Assembly: GCA_902749685.1 (NCBI GenBank)
Contig: CACVKW010001292.1
Location: 1-51,621, forward strand
Direction of reading: 5' to 3'
Length of the DNA: 51,621 nt
From: Olavius sp. associated proteobacterium Delta 1
GTDB taxonomy: Bacteria; Desulfobacterota; Desulfobacteria; Desulfobacterales; JAFDCJ01
Shown here: positions 31,820-39,808 of the stretch, piece by piece
Layout of the letters: each line of letters begins with the position of its first letter
How positions within the stretch are numbered: position 1 is the stretch's first letter
Notes under the pieces: generated by a model
The model's database searches: none
The model's input: the letters and a program-made list of their open reading frames with translations, nothing else
What the model was told of the DNA's origin: nothing
Translations under genes and position numbers: made by a program

Positions 31820-33090
31820 GGTGCTATTTTCTCCAATCCTGCCATGTACGGCCGCAGCCTCTCGGGTATGACAACTGAACCATCGGCCTGTTGAAAATTT
31901 TCGAGGATGGCGGCCACCGTGCGCCCGACCGCAAGCCCGGAGCCATTTAAGGTATGAACCAGCTGGGTGCCTTTTTGGCCTTTGCGTTTGAAACGAATGT
32001 TGGCCCGGCGTGCCTGGAAATCTTCAAAGTTACTGCACGATGATATCTCTCGATAAAGACCCTGGGCCGGCATCCATACTTCGATGTCATAAGTTTTAGC
32101 GGCCGAAAACCCCAAATCTCCCGTGCAAAGTTCAATCACCTGATAGGGTATCTCCAGCTTTTCTAGAATCGCTTCGGCATTGCTCAATAAACTTTCAAGT
32201 TCATCGTAAGAGGCCTCAGGCTGACAGAATTTGACCAGTTCAACCTTATTAAACTGATGCTGGCGGATTAACCCCCGGGTATCCTTGCCATAGGAACCGG
32301 CCTCCGAACGAAAGCACGGCGTATGGGCCGTGTAGCAAACCGGAAGGATACCCTCCTGCAGGATCTCTCCCTGATGAATATTGGTAACGGGAACTTCGGC
32401 GGTGGGTATCAAATAGTACTCCCAGCCCGACAGCTTAAAAAGGTCTTCTTCAAATTTTGGCAGCTGTCCGGTATGAGTCATGGTTTGCCGGTTAACGATA
32501 AAAGGCGGCAGCACCTCCTGATAGCCATGCTCAGCGGTGTGAGTATCGAGCATAAAATTGATCAGGGCGCGTTCCAAACGAGCGCCGGCACCGAAATAGA
32601 GTGGAAACCGTGCCCCGGCAATCTTCGATGCCCGCTCAAAGTCAAGTATACTAAGCCGTGTGCCAATTTCCCAGTGGGGTTGGGGATCAAAGGGAAATTG
32701 TGGTACTTCACCAACAGTTCTGATTACCGGGTTGTCAGTTTCATCGGCGCCATCCGGAACCGATGCGTGCGGGATGTTGGGTATTTCCAGAAGCATGTCA
32801 GCGAGGGTTGTCTGGTTTTCGGAAAGTTGTTGATCCAGTTCCTTAATCTTGGATGAGACGGCACGCATTTCGAGTACCAGCGTTTCGGCATTTTCGCCGG
32901 CCTTTTTCATTGCGGCAATCCGGTCGGATACCACGTTGCGCTGATGGCGCAGCGATTCAATCTCCTGCAAAAAAACACGACGTTCATCATCACATGTTTT
33001 AAACGTCTCAAGGTCGATCTGATAGCCCCGGGCATCCAATGCCTTCTTGACCGATGATAAATTTTGAATAACATACTTGATTTCTAACAT
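31816..33090 (-). CDS. serS: Seryl-tRNA synthetase
   Basis: This class II synthetase charges tRNA-Ser. Its 424 residues include the N-terminal coiled-coil arm (about 28-105, with LQEIESLRHQRNVVSDRIAAMKKAGE), motif 2 region CFRSEAGSYGKDTRGLIRQHQFNKVELVKF (about 266-295), EISSCSNFEDFQARRANIRF, and motif 3 LNGSGLAVGRTVAAILENFQ. The ATG at 33090 begins the canonical MLEIKYVIQN; an in-frame start upstream (33183) would add unrelated residues. It is followed by thrC with a 4-base overlap. Confidence 0.95.
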   Translation of the reverse strand: MLEIKYVIQNLSSVKKALDARGYQIDLETFKTCDDERRVFLQEIESLRHQRNVVSDRIAAMKKAGENAETLVLEMRAVSSKIKELDQQLSENQTTLADMLLEIPNIPHASVPDGADETDNPVIRTVGEVPQFPFDPQPHWEIGTRLSILDFERASKIAGARFPLYFGAGARLERALINFMLDTHTAEHGYQEVLPPFIVNRQTMTHTGQLPKFEEDLFKLSGWEYYLIPTAEVPVTNIHQGEILQEGILPVCYTAHTPCFRSEAGSYGKDTRGLIRQHQFNKVELVKFCQPEASYDELESLLSNAEAILEKLEIPYQVIELCTGDLGFSAAKTYDIEVWMPAQGLYREISSCSNFEDFQARRANIRFKRKGQKGTQLVHTLNGSGLAVGRTVAAILENFQQADGSVVIPERLRPYMAGLEKIAP

Positions 33091-33256
33091 ATAAAACCTT
33101 ATACTATTCAGTTTAAATGTGTCATAGTTTAAAATGAAGTTGCAAAATATGCCGCAAGTAACACGGACATGCCATTTAGTCAATGTTAATTGTACGTTGG
33201 CGGCTGTTGGAATCCGTGTCTAAACGATCAACCAAACTGCACTAGGGAGATATCGT

Positions 33257-33844
33257 ATGGAGGAAATTGGTGCCGCAAAAATTCAGATTCGAGAAGACAT
33301 TTCCCAAATGACTTCCGCACTGTCTGAAAATCAAATCGCTGAAAAAACCCGGGCTATTGAGGCCAGACTTTTTGAATTTGCGAATTTTCTGGAAGCAAAA
33401 ATTGCCCTGCTGTACGTTAACGGCGACTATGAAGTTCAAACGGAAAAGATAATCAAACGATCATACGACTATAATAAAATTGTGGTCCTCCCGGCCTTTG
33501 ACCCTGAAAAGTTTGAAATGAACCTGATGAAAGTCGACCGATTCGCGAAAGAACTGGTACCCGGTCCCCGGAAGGTATTAGAACCGGATGCAAATCGGTG
33601 TAAAACGGTACCCATGGAGCGCATCGACATCGCCATCATTCCGGGTCTGGCTTTTGATGAAAAAGGCGGACGAATTGGTTCGGGCAGAGGCTACTACGAC
33701 CGGTTGATCCCCAAACTGGCGATCACCACCCGTAAAGTGGCCCTGACGTTCGAAGAGCAAATCGTTCCCCAGATTCCCATGGAATCCCATGACAAACATG
33801 TCGATATCATCATAACCGACCAACGGATTATCTATAAAATATGA
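33257..33844 (+). CDS. 5-formyltetrahydrofolate cyclo-ligase
   Basis: This 195-residue enzyme of folate metabolism converts 5-formyl-THF to 5,10-methenyl-THF with ATP. The diagnostic region is IIPGLAFDEKGGRIGSGRGYYDRLI (about 133-157) with the phosphate-binding GSGRGYYDR, followed by QIPMESHDKHVDIIITDQRII. N-terminal basic residues of the nucleotide-binding part are less typical than in E. coli, where the early motif is R-rich. A gggag precedes the ATG by 7 bases. It is divergent from serS. Confidence 0.9.
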   Translation: MEEIGAAKIQIREDISQMTSALSENQIAEKTRAIEARLFEFANFLEAKIALLYVNGDYEVQTEKIIKRSYDYNKIVVLPAFDPEKFEMNLMKVDRFAKELVPGPRKVLEPDANRCKTVPMERIDIAIIPGLAFDEKGGRIGSGRGYYDRLIPKLAITTRKVALTFEEQIVPQIPMESHDKHVDIIITDQRIIYKI

Positions 33845-33952
33845 AAATAGGTTGCGGGTGTCAGGTTTCAGCACCGTTTTCTAACCAACATATTATAGGA
33901 TAAACGGCTTTGATATCACTTCCGGCCTGCCAACGCATACCCGCCACCCACC

Positions 33953-34951
33953 TTACGGGTTCAATATCTTTTCAAGTTTCTGCAGGTTCTCCAACTCACC
34001 GACCGCAATTACCGTATCATCGGGTATAATTGCGGCCTCGAATGAGGGATTGAACAGCATATTGCCGTCAGGCTTTTTAATGGCAATAATTATCAAATTG
34101 TAATTTTGCCGGATACCGGAATCCTTGAGCTTAACATTGACCAGTTTTGATGACTCACTGACGGGAATCTCCTCCATTTGTATATCTTTGCGCTGGTGCG
34201 CAAAGGCAAGATCCAGGAAGTTGGTGACCGTGGGACGGATAATATGGTGGGCCATACTGAGGGCGCCCATCTCGTAAGGTGATTCTACGGAGTCGGCACC
34301 GGCCGCCTGTAATTTGCTCTTTACCGCTTCCTTACTGGCCCGTGCGATAATGGTAAGCTCCGGGGCAAGCTGCCGGGCAGACAAAACCAAAAACACGTTG
34401 TCCGTGTCAGTGGCCAGAGCGGCAATCAGTCCTTTGGCCCGTTTGATACCGGCCTTGGTCAGGCTGGCTTCATCGGCCGCATCACCGGCCACGTATAAAA
34501 TACCGTCCTCATCCATCAGCGGGATCAAGTCCGGACTTTTATCGATGGCCACCACGTCGAATGGTTTCCTTCTCAGATTGCGACAGATGACCCGTCCAAT
34601 ACGCCCATAACCACAAACAATGTAGTGGTTTTTTAATCGATTAATTTTCTGATCCAACCTTCTTCTCCCCAATATGATTCTCATTCGACCTTCAACCATA
34701 AACTGCACGACGGCTGCGGCCACATACAGCGTAAACCCCACACCGATGGCAACCAAAAGAATCGTAAATACGCGGCCGACATCACCGATCTGGTTGATTT
34801 CCCGATAACCCACCGTGGAAATGGTAATGACGGTCATATATAAAGCATCTAAAAACCTCCAGTCTTCAATAATCATGTAACCGGCCGTACCGACAATAAG
34901 GATACCTAGCGACAGTATAATCGAAACAATAAGATGTCTGGTTTTGTTCAT
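33953..34951 (-). CDS. Ion channel with TrkA/RCK regulatory domains (potassium channel family)
   Basis: This 332-residue protein has a two-helix channel unit (transmembrane about 7-28 and 65-90) with a pore loop VITISTVGYREI (about 42-53), then an RCK domain with the dinucleotide motif VCGYGRIGRV (about 111-120) and a TrkA-C domain (about 245-332). The filter reads TVGYRE instead of TVGYGD, a variant common among bacterial RCK channels as I remember them. It should conduct potassium across the inner membrane under nucleotide or ligand control. The ATG at 34951 was chosen because it directly precedes the first helix; the in-frame start at 35017 adds 22 residues. Confidence 0.85.
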   Translation of the reverse strand: MNKTRHLIVSIILSLGILIVGTAGYMIIEDWRFLDALYMTVITISTVGYREINQIGDVGRVFTILLVAIGVGFTLYVAAAVVQFMVEGRMRIILGRRRLDQKINRLKNHYIVCGYGRIGRVICRNLRRKPFDVVAIDKSPDLIPLMDEDGILYVAGDAADEASLTKAGIKRAKGLIAALATDTDNVFLVLSARQLAPELTIIARASKEAVKSKLQAAGADSVESPYEMGALSMAHHIIRPTVTNFLDLAFAHQRKDIQMEEIPVSESSKLVNVKLKDSGIRQNYNLIIIAIKKPDGNMLFNPSFEAAIIPDDTVIAVGELENLQKLEKILNP

Positions 34952-35215
34952 ATCAGCGCCCGCAAGGAGATAATCGCTATCTTTAATACCAGAATTTCGC
35001 TCGCATATAACCCTCAACGAAGTTAGAAGTAAATTTACCCGAATTGACTTGGCGCGATGATTGCTGCTTTAAAATTCAGGTATCTATTTTCTCTTTGATA
35101 AATCGACAACCTCGAATCTGCTATTATTCAGGATGGATTACTTAAGAATTATGTTAATATTTTATAAAAAAATCAAGTAGTTTTTAAAATCATCAGTATT
35201 TGCGAAGCTATCATC

Positions 35216-35244
35216 TTGACCTAGATCAAGTATCTTGATAAAAA
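35216..35244 (+). promoter_or_regulatory. Possible promoter for pcm with overlapping cttga/tcaag repeats
   Basis: ttgacc (35216-35221) and taaaaa (35239-35244) are separated by 17 bases, 16 bases before the pcm ATG. The spacer contains cttga-cctaga-tcaag-tat-cttga, an inverted plus direct repeat that might bind a regulator. Confidence 0.4.
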
Positions 35245-35260
35245 AATATAGCAAACAACG

Positions 35261-35920
35261 ATGGAAAACAAATCTTTCAAATATGAGCGCCAGCGCGAGG
35301 AGATGGTACGCAATCAAATTGAGGCACGGGGCATCAAGGATCCCGGTGTTCTGGCCGCATTTCGCAAAGTTCCCCGGCATCTGTTTGTCAGCGAAGCTTT
35401 AAGAGACCAGGCTTACGGTGACTACCCGCTGCCGATTGGAGAGCAGCAAACCATCTCGCAACCGTATATAGTTGCGGAAATGACCCAGGCCCTGGAACTC
35501 AATCAGGATGATCGGGTGCTAGAAATTGGTACCGGTTCCGGCTATCAGGCTGCTATCCTGGCCCAGATTGTGTATCGTGTTTATACCATCGAGCGCATTC
35601 GCTCTTTGCACATTCAGGCGCGCAATCTTTTTGACAAACTTCACTATCATAATATTGTAACGCGGTATGCCGATGGAACCAAAGGCTGGCGGAATGAAAG
35701 TCCCTTTAATGCGGTTATTGTGACGGCGGGTGCTCCCGCGGTTCCCGAGGCACTGGTCAACCAGTTGGTTACCGGAGGGCGCCTGGTGGTTCCGGTCGGC
35801 AATCAGCATACCCAGGAACTCATCAAGATCGATCGCAGTAAAAATAACTATCAGCAAACCAACCTCGGCGGATGCAGATTTGTTAAGCTGGTGGGAGAAC
35901 ATGGATGGAAGGAAGCGTGA
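35261..35920 (+). CDS. pcm: Protein-L-isoaspartate O-methyltransferase
   Basis: This 219-residue SAM-dependent methyltransferase repairs isoaspartyl residues in damaged proteins. Visible are the family substrate loop PIGEQQTISQPYIVAEMTQAL (about 67-87), motif I VLEIGTGSGYQAAILA (about 87-102) and the later VTAGAPAVPEALVNQL and GGRLVVPVG segments. The length is normal. No obvious Shine-Dalgarno precedes the ATG. It is followed 45 bases later by the DUF368 gene, with attga-type repeat words between. Confidence 0.93.
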   Translation: MENKSFKYERQREEMVRNQIEARGIKDPGVLAAFRKVPRHLFVSEALRDQAYGDYPLPIGEQQTISQPYIVAEMTQALELNQDDRVLEIGTGSGYQAAILAQIVYRVYTIERIRSLHIQARNLFDKLHYHNIVTRYADGTKGWRNESPFNAVIVTAGAPAVPEALVNQLVTGGRLVVPVGNQHTQELIKIDRSKNNYQQTNLGGCRFVKLVGEHGWKEA

Positions 35921-35965
35921 ATTGAGGACTTGAGGAATTGAAGATTGAAGATTGTAGATTGTAGT

Positions 35966-36934
35966 ATGAAAGAAAAATTCATTGGTACATGGAAAGATGC
36001 ATTTTTTGCAAGCCCGGGACCGGCATCTGTTAGAAAAGCGATGAACCTGGCACTAAAGGGTCTCTGCATGGGATCGGCGGATGTCATCCCGGGAGTATCC
36101 GGCGGAACGATTGCCCTCATAACCGGAATATATGAAGACCTGATCGGGGCTTTGCGCTCAATCGATACGAAGGTGGTTCAAAAGCTACTGGCCCTTGATG
36201 TCAAGGGCATTGTGGCAAAAGTCCATGTCCGTTTCCTGCTGGCTTTGTTCTCTGGAATATTTGTCGCAATTTTGAGTCTGGCGCGGTTGATGAATTATTT
36301 GCTTCACCATCATCCGGTTCCGACCTGGAGTCTATTTTTCGGCCTGATTGCCGCATCAACCGTCATGGTCGGCAAACATGTCAGCAATTGGTTCGGCACG
36401 GCCGGAATTAGTTTTGTGGCAGGAATCATTGCCGCTACAATGATTGTCAATCTGATTCCCATGCATACGCCCGAAGATCTGTGGTTCATATTTCTTTGCG
36501 GGTTTGTCGCCATCTGCGCGATGATCCTGCCGGGAATAAGCGGCGCTTTTATTTTATTGATTTTAGGAAAGTATGAATATGTCACCGGTGCGCTGAAAAA
36601 TCCGTTCTTGCCGCAAAATTTGATTGTGATTCTGGTGTTTTGTATCGGGTGCGCAATCGGACTGTTAGGATTCTCCAGGGTGCTCAACTACCTGCTGCAA
36701 AAGTTTCACAATTTGACCCTGGCCTTCCTGACCGGCCTGATTGCCGGTTCAATGCAAAAAATCTGGCCCTGGAAGGAAGTCATTGAAACCCAGGTAATCC
36801 GGGGAAAGGCACACATAATCTGGGGCGGCCCGACACTGCCGCCTGCGGTCGATCAGGAGTTTTTTATTACCGCCGGTCTGGCGGTAGTGGGGTTTGTAGC
36901 GGTATTGCTGATTGAAAGGTTGTCAATAAGATGA
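35966..36934 (+). CDS. popT: DUF368 membrane protein, PopT-type polyprenyl-phosphate transporter
   Basis: This 322-residue protein has eight or so hydrophobic segments and the hallmark GLCMGSADVIPGVSGGTIALITGIYEDLI near residues 31-59, repeated in weaker form as MILPGISGAFILLILGKYEYV (about 190-210). The internal repeat suits an inverted-repeat transporter fold. DUF368 proteins were shown in 2022 to include PopT, which returns undecaprenyl phosphate across the membrane for cell-wall and LPS synthesis; I apply that role by family. The ATG at 35966 was chosen over a TTG at 35945. Neither start has a good Shine-Dalgarno. Confidence 0.85.
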   Translation: MKEKFIGTWKDAFFASPGPASVRKAMNLALKGLCMGSADVIPGVSGGTIALITGIYEDLIGALRSIDTKVVQKLLALDVKGIVAKVHVRFLLALFSGIFVAILSLARLMNYLLHHHPVPTWSLFFGLIAASTVMVGKHVSNWFGTAGISFVAGIIAATMIVNLIPMHTPEDLWFIFLCGFVAICAMILPGISGAFILLILGKYEYVTGALKNPFLPQNLIVILVFCIGCAIGLLGFSRVLNYLLQKFHNLTLAFLTGLIAGSMQKIWPWKEVIETQVIRGKAHIIWGGPTLPPAVDQEFFITAGLAVVGFVAVLLIERLSIR

Positions 36935-37051
36935 ACTAAAATTGCAAATTCCATCATTTTTTTTAGTGGCAGGACAGCTTAATTTTAAGTATTTGCTCAG
37001 TCCAGCCTTCAGTTTAAAATATCAATGGTATTTGTCTATGCCCAATGCATC

Positions 37052-37540
37052 TCAGGTTCTCTGGGCATACTTCTCTTTGATTTTCTTCTCCACTATTGGT
37101 GGAACCATGCCTTTAATATTGCCGCCAAACTGAGCAGCTTCCTTGATAATCGAGGAACTCGTATAAATCCACCGCAGGCCGGTCATTAGAAAGACCGTTT
37201 GAACTTCTCGATTAAGTCGACGATTCATCAGCGCCATTTGAAATTCATACTCAAAATCCGACATAGCGCGCAGCCCACGCAGGATTCCCTGGGCCTTGCG
37301 CTGAGCTGCAAAATCAACCGTGAGACCATCAAATGTATCAATTTTTACATTTGAAAATTCCTTTATACTATCCTCCAGCATTTCTATGCGCTGTTCCAGA
37401 GTAAAAAGAAAATTTTTCTTAGGGTTGGTCAAAATGGCAAGAATTATTTTATCGAACAGTTTCAATCCTCTTTCAAGAATATCCAGATGCCCATTGGTTA
37501 CGGGATCAAAAGAACCGGGATAAATAGCAATTCTTTCCAT
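37052..37540 (-). CDS. coaD: Phosphopantetheine adenylyltransferase
   Basis: This 162-residue enzyme catalyses the penultimate step of coenzyme A synthesis, transferring AMP to 4'-phosphopantetheine. The nucleotidyltransferase motif is YPGSFDPVTNGHLDIL (about 7-22, T/HxGH), followed by GLTVDFA (about 72-78), LRGLRAMSDFEYEFQMALMNR (about 88-108) and the C-terminal YTSSSIIKEAA (about 126-136). The length is normal. It follows rsmD on the same strand, a very common pairing in bacteria, but here about 170 bases of repeat-rich spacer separate them. Confidence 0.95.
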   Translation of the reverse strand: MERIAIYPGSFDPVTNGHLDILERGLKLFDKIILAILTNPKKNFLFTLEQRIEMLEDSIKEFSNVKIDTFDGLTVDFAAQRKAQGILRGLRAMSDFEYEFQMALMNRRLNREVQTVFLMTGLRWIYTSSSIIKEAAQFGGNIKGMVPPIVEKKIKEKYAQRT

Positions 37541-37559
37541 GTTTTCATTCCCTTTCTAT

Positions 37560-37695
37560 AGAAAATTGACTAATAACAATTGCTGATTGACAATTTGTGG
37601 AAGTCGCTGCGCGCTGTCTTTAATTTAACGGGGTGTTTTAACATGGATAGAATTCCTTAAATATTCAATCCTCAATAGGAAATTTTCAATCGGTT
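37560..37695. repeat. Dispersed intergenic repeat, copy 2
   Basis: This spacer between rsmD and coaD contains attga words, tttgtggaagtcgctg...ctgtctttaattt and gatagaattccttaaatattcaatc (in two parts). The first half matches 11985-12085 and the second half matches 44265-44290 and 18452-18462. No gene is present. Confidence 0.65.
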
Positions 37696-37707
37696 TAAAC
37701 CTGCCCC

Positions 37708-38268
37708 TCATACCACATAATCTAAAATCGTAACAAGGGTTTTTCCGTATTTGCGTTGATCTGCAATTTCAAATGGCAGCTGCCCCGCTAAAGCCGGCTC
37801 CCGCTCAGAATGCTCAACGATAACCCGTGTGCCGCTTACCAGGGATTGACTGATGTGAAGATTTCGCAGGGTGGGCTCGATCATATTCTTCAGGTAAGGT
37901 GGATCCATGAATACCAGATTAAAGGCTATACTTAGTGAATGCAGACAATTTAAATTTTTGATCAAGTCCCATCGAATAATTTTTGTTTGCCGCTCGAGGA
38001 AGAGACTTTCTATGTTCGCTTGCAGCACGGAAATGGAATCTGTGTCAATATCAATAAAAACCGCTGCATCAGCCTTGCGGCTCAGTGCCTCGATACCAAA
38101 AGCGCCGGTTCCGGCAAACAAATCCAGCACCCGGGAGCCAGGAATTTGAGAAGCAAGAATGTTAAAAATCGCTTCACGAGTACGATTGGCAGTCGGTCTG
38201 GTTTTTGTGCCGGGCACTGAGCGGAGTTTTCGGCCTTTTAGGTCTCCCGCTATAATTCGTAATGCCAT
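37708..38268 (-). CDS. rsmD: 16S rRNA (guanine966-N2)-methyltransferase
   Basis: This 186-residue SAM-dependent enzyme methylates G966 of 16S rRNA. Visible motifs are MALRIIAGDLKGRKL at the N-terminus, RPTANRTREAIFNIL (about 24-38), the SAM loop VLDLFAGTGAFGIEALSR (about 46-63) and the catalytic DPPY (about 127-130). The ATG at 38268 begins the canonical RIIAG start; the open frame continues upstream to 38502 but overlaps the response regulator gene. It lies 1 base after that gene's stop. Confidence 0.93.
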   Translation of the reverse strand: MALRIIAGDLKGRKLRSVPGTKTRPTANRTREAIFNILASQIPGSRVLDLFAGTGAFGIEALSRKADAAVFIDIDTDSISVLQANIESLFLERQTKIIRWDLIKNLNCLHSLSIAFNLVFMDPPYLKNMIEPTLRNLHISQSLVSGTRVIVEHSEREPALAGQLPFEIADQRKYGKTLVTILDYVV

Positions 38269-38269
38269 A

Positions 38270-39628
38270 TTAGAGTTTAAAGCTCTTAAGCTTCTTGTGC
38301 AAAAAGCTGCGCCCGACTCCGATGGCTTCAGCTGTTTTGGTAACATTGTTGCTATACTGGAAAAGCTTTCGATTGATATATTCTTTTTCAAAAGCCAATT
38401 TGGCCTCTTTGAGGTTATCGAATTCAAGAAACTTCGGTTCAGCGTACTCCGGTAATAAACTAACATTCTGGTTATAGGCATCCGGAATGTCTTTGCCGTC
38501 AATTGCCTCGTCCTCCACCATTATTGCCAGGCGCTCTACCAGGTTTTTCAGCTCCCTGACATTTCCCGGCCAGGGATATTTACCCAGTATGGTAAGTGCT
38601 TCAGCGGTAATTTTCTTTCTTTTGCTGCGATTTTGAACCGCAAATTCTTTTAAAAAGGCTTCCACCAGCACGGGTATATCTGCAATCCGCTGCCTTAGCG
38701 GCGGCACTTCGATCGGCAAGACATTCAGCCGATAGAATAGGTCTTCGCGAAAACTGCCGTTTGCAATTTCCGCTTCAAGGTTTTTATTGCTGGCCGCAAT
38801 AACCCTTACATCCACGCTGATGGTTCGGCTGCCACCGACACGCTGGATTTTTTGTTCATGAAGCACCCGTAAAATCTTGGACTGGGTTTTTAGGCTCATA
38901 TCCCCGATTTCATCGAGGAAGATTGTTCCCTGGTTGGCCAGTTCAAATTTGCCTATTTTTTTGGTAGTGGCGCCGGGCAATGTCCCTTTTTCGTGACCGA
39001 AAAGTTCGCTTTCGATCAGGTCTTCGGGAATTGCCGCACAGCTGACATCGATTAACGGATGTTCGGCCCGCGGACTCAAATGGTGGATCATCCGGGCCAC
39101 CAGCTCTTTGCCGGTGCCATTTTCACCGTTGATCAAAATCCAGGTGTCTGTAGGAGCAGCCTTTGCAATATTCAATTTCAACTCCATCGTCTTGGGACTG
39201 TCCCCGTTGATAGAGTTTTTCTCTATTGTTTTCTTGCGCAGGTATTTGTTTTCTTCTTCAAGACGCCTGAAATTCAGCGCATTGTTAATGGCCACAATTA
39301 CCTTGTCGATTGAAAGCGGTTTTTCAATGAGATCATATGCCCCGAGTTTCGTCGCTTTAACGGCAGTTTCTATCGTCCCATGCCCGGTTATAATGATGAC
39401 CTGAATATTCGGATTTTCTTTTTTGATCTCTTTCAGAGTTTCGATTCCGTCAATGCCCGGCATCCATATATCAAGCAAAACCAGATCAGGGGATTCTGCT
39501 TCAATGATCTTCAGGGCCTCGTAACCGTTTACAGCCGTAGTGACCCCAAAGCCTTCATCGGAAAGCAGCCCGCCCAAGCTCTGCAAAATAGATGGTTCAT
39601 CATCAACAATTAAAAGAGATGGAAACAT
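38270..39628 (-). CDS. NtrX-like response regulator with degenerate GAFTGA loop
   Basis: In this 452-residue protein the receiver domain (Asp9/Asp10, phospho-acceptor Asp53, Lys103) is followed by an AAA+ domain with Walker A GENGTGKE (168-175) and Walker B IFLDEIGD, and a C-terminal Fis-type HTH (KTAEAIGVGRSFLHKKLKSF). The sigma-54 contact loop reads GTLPGA (215-220) in place of GAFTGA, so direct sigma-54 activation is doubtful; it may act as a sigma-54-independent regulator. Pairing with an NtrY-like kinase encoded upstream (180 bases away on the same strand) identifies it as NtrX-type. It is closely followed by rsmD. Confidence 0.88.
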   Translation of the reverse strand: MFPSLLIVDDEPSILQSLGGLLSDEGFGVTTAVNGYEALKIIEAESPDLVLLDIWMPGIDGIETLKEIKKENPNIQVIIITGHGTIETAVKATKLGAYDLIEKPLSIDKVIVAINNALNFRRLEEENKYLRKKTIEKNSINGDSPKTMELKLNIAKAAPTDTWILINGENGTGKELVARMIHHLSPRAEHPLIDVSCAAIPEDLIESELFGHEKGTLPGATTKKIGKFELANQGTIFLDEIGDMSLKTQSKILRVLHEQKIQRVGGSRTISVDVRVIAASNKNLEAEIANGSFREDLFYRLNVLPIEVPPLRQRIADIPVLVEAFLKEFAVQNRSKRKKITAEALTILGKYPWPGNVRELKNLVERLAIMVEDEAIDGKDIPDAYNQNVSLLPEYAEPKFLEFDNLKEAKLAFEKEYINRKLFQYSNNVTKTAEAIGVGRSFLHKKLKSFKL

Positions 39629-39714
39629 ATGGTGTTGCTCCTTACAGTATTGATATCTTGATTACACCGCATATAATTTGACTTATGAATTTCCTAACCG
39701 GTATGTCTGGAGCA

Positions 39715-39808
39715 GAGCGCCTGGTGCATAGGGTCGCCGGTTGCAGCCTCAACGCGATGCCCTTTCGCTTTGCTCCATGCGCTCTGCCCTTTGCCCTATG
39801 CCCGCTCA
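39715..39808. repeat. Intergenic word repeat (ccctatgc / gctctgcc type)
   Basis: The spacer between the NtrY-like and NtrX-like genes contains agcagagcgc, gcatagggtc, tttgctccatgcgctctgcc and ctttgccctatgccc in both orientations. These words can pair imperfectly to form a large hairpin. It resembles the other word-like arrays in this window but with a different vocabulary. Confidence 0.5.
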
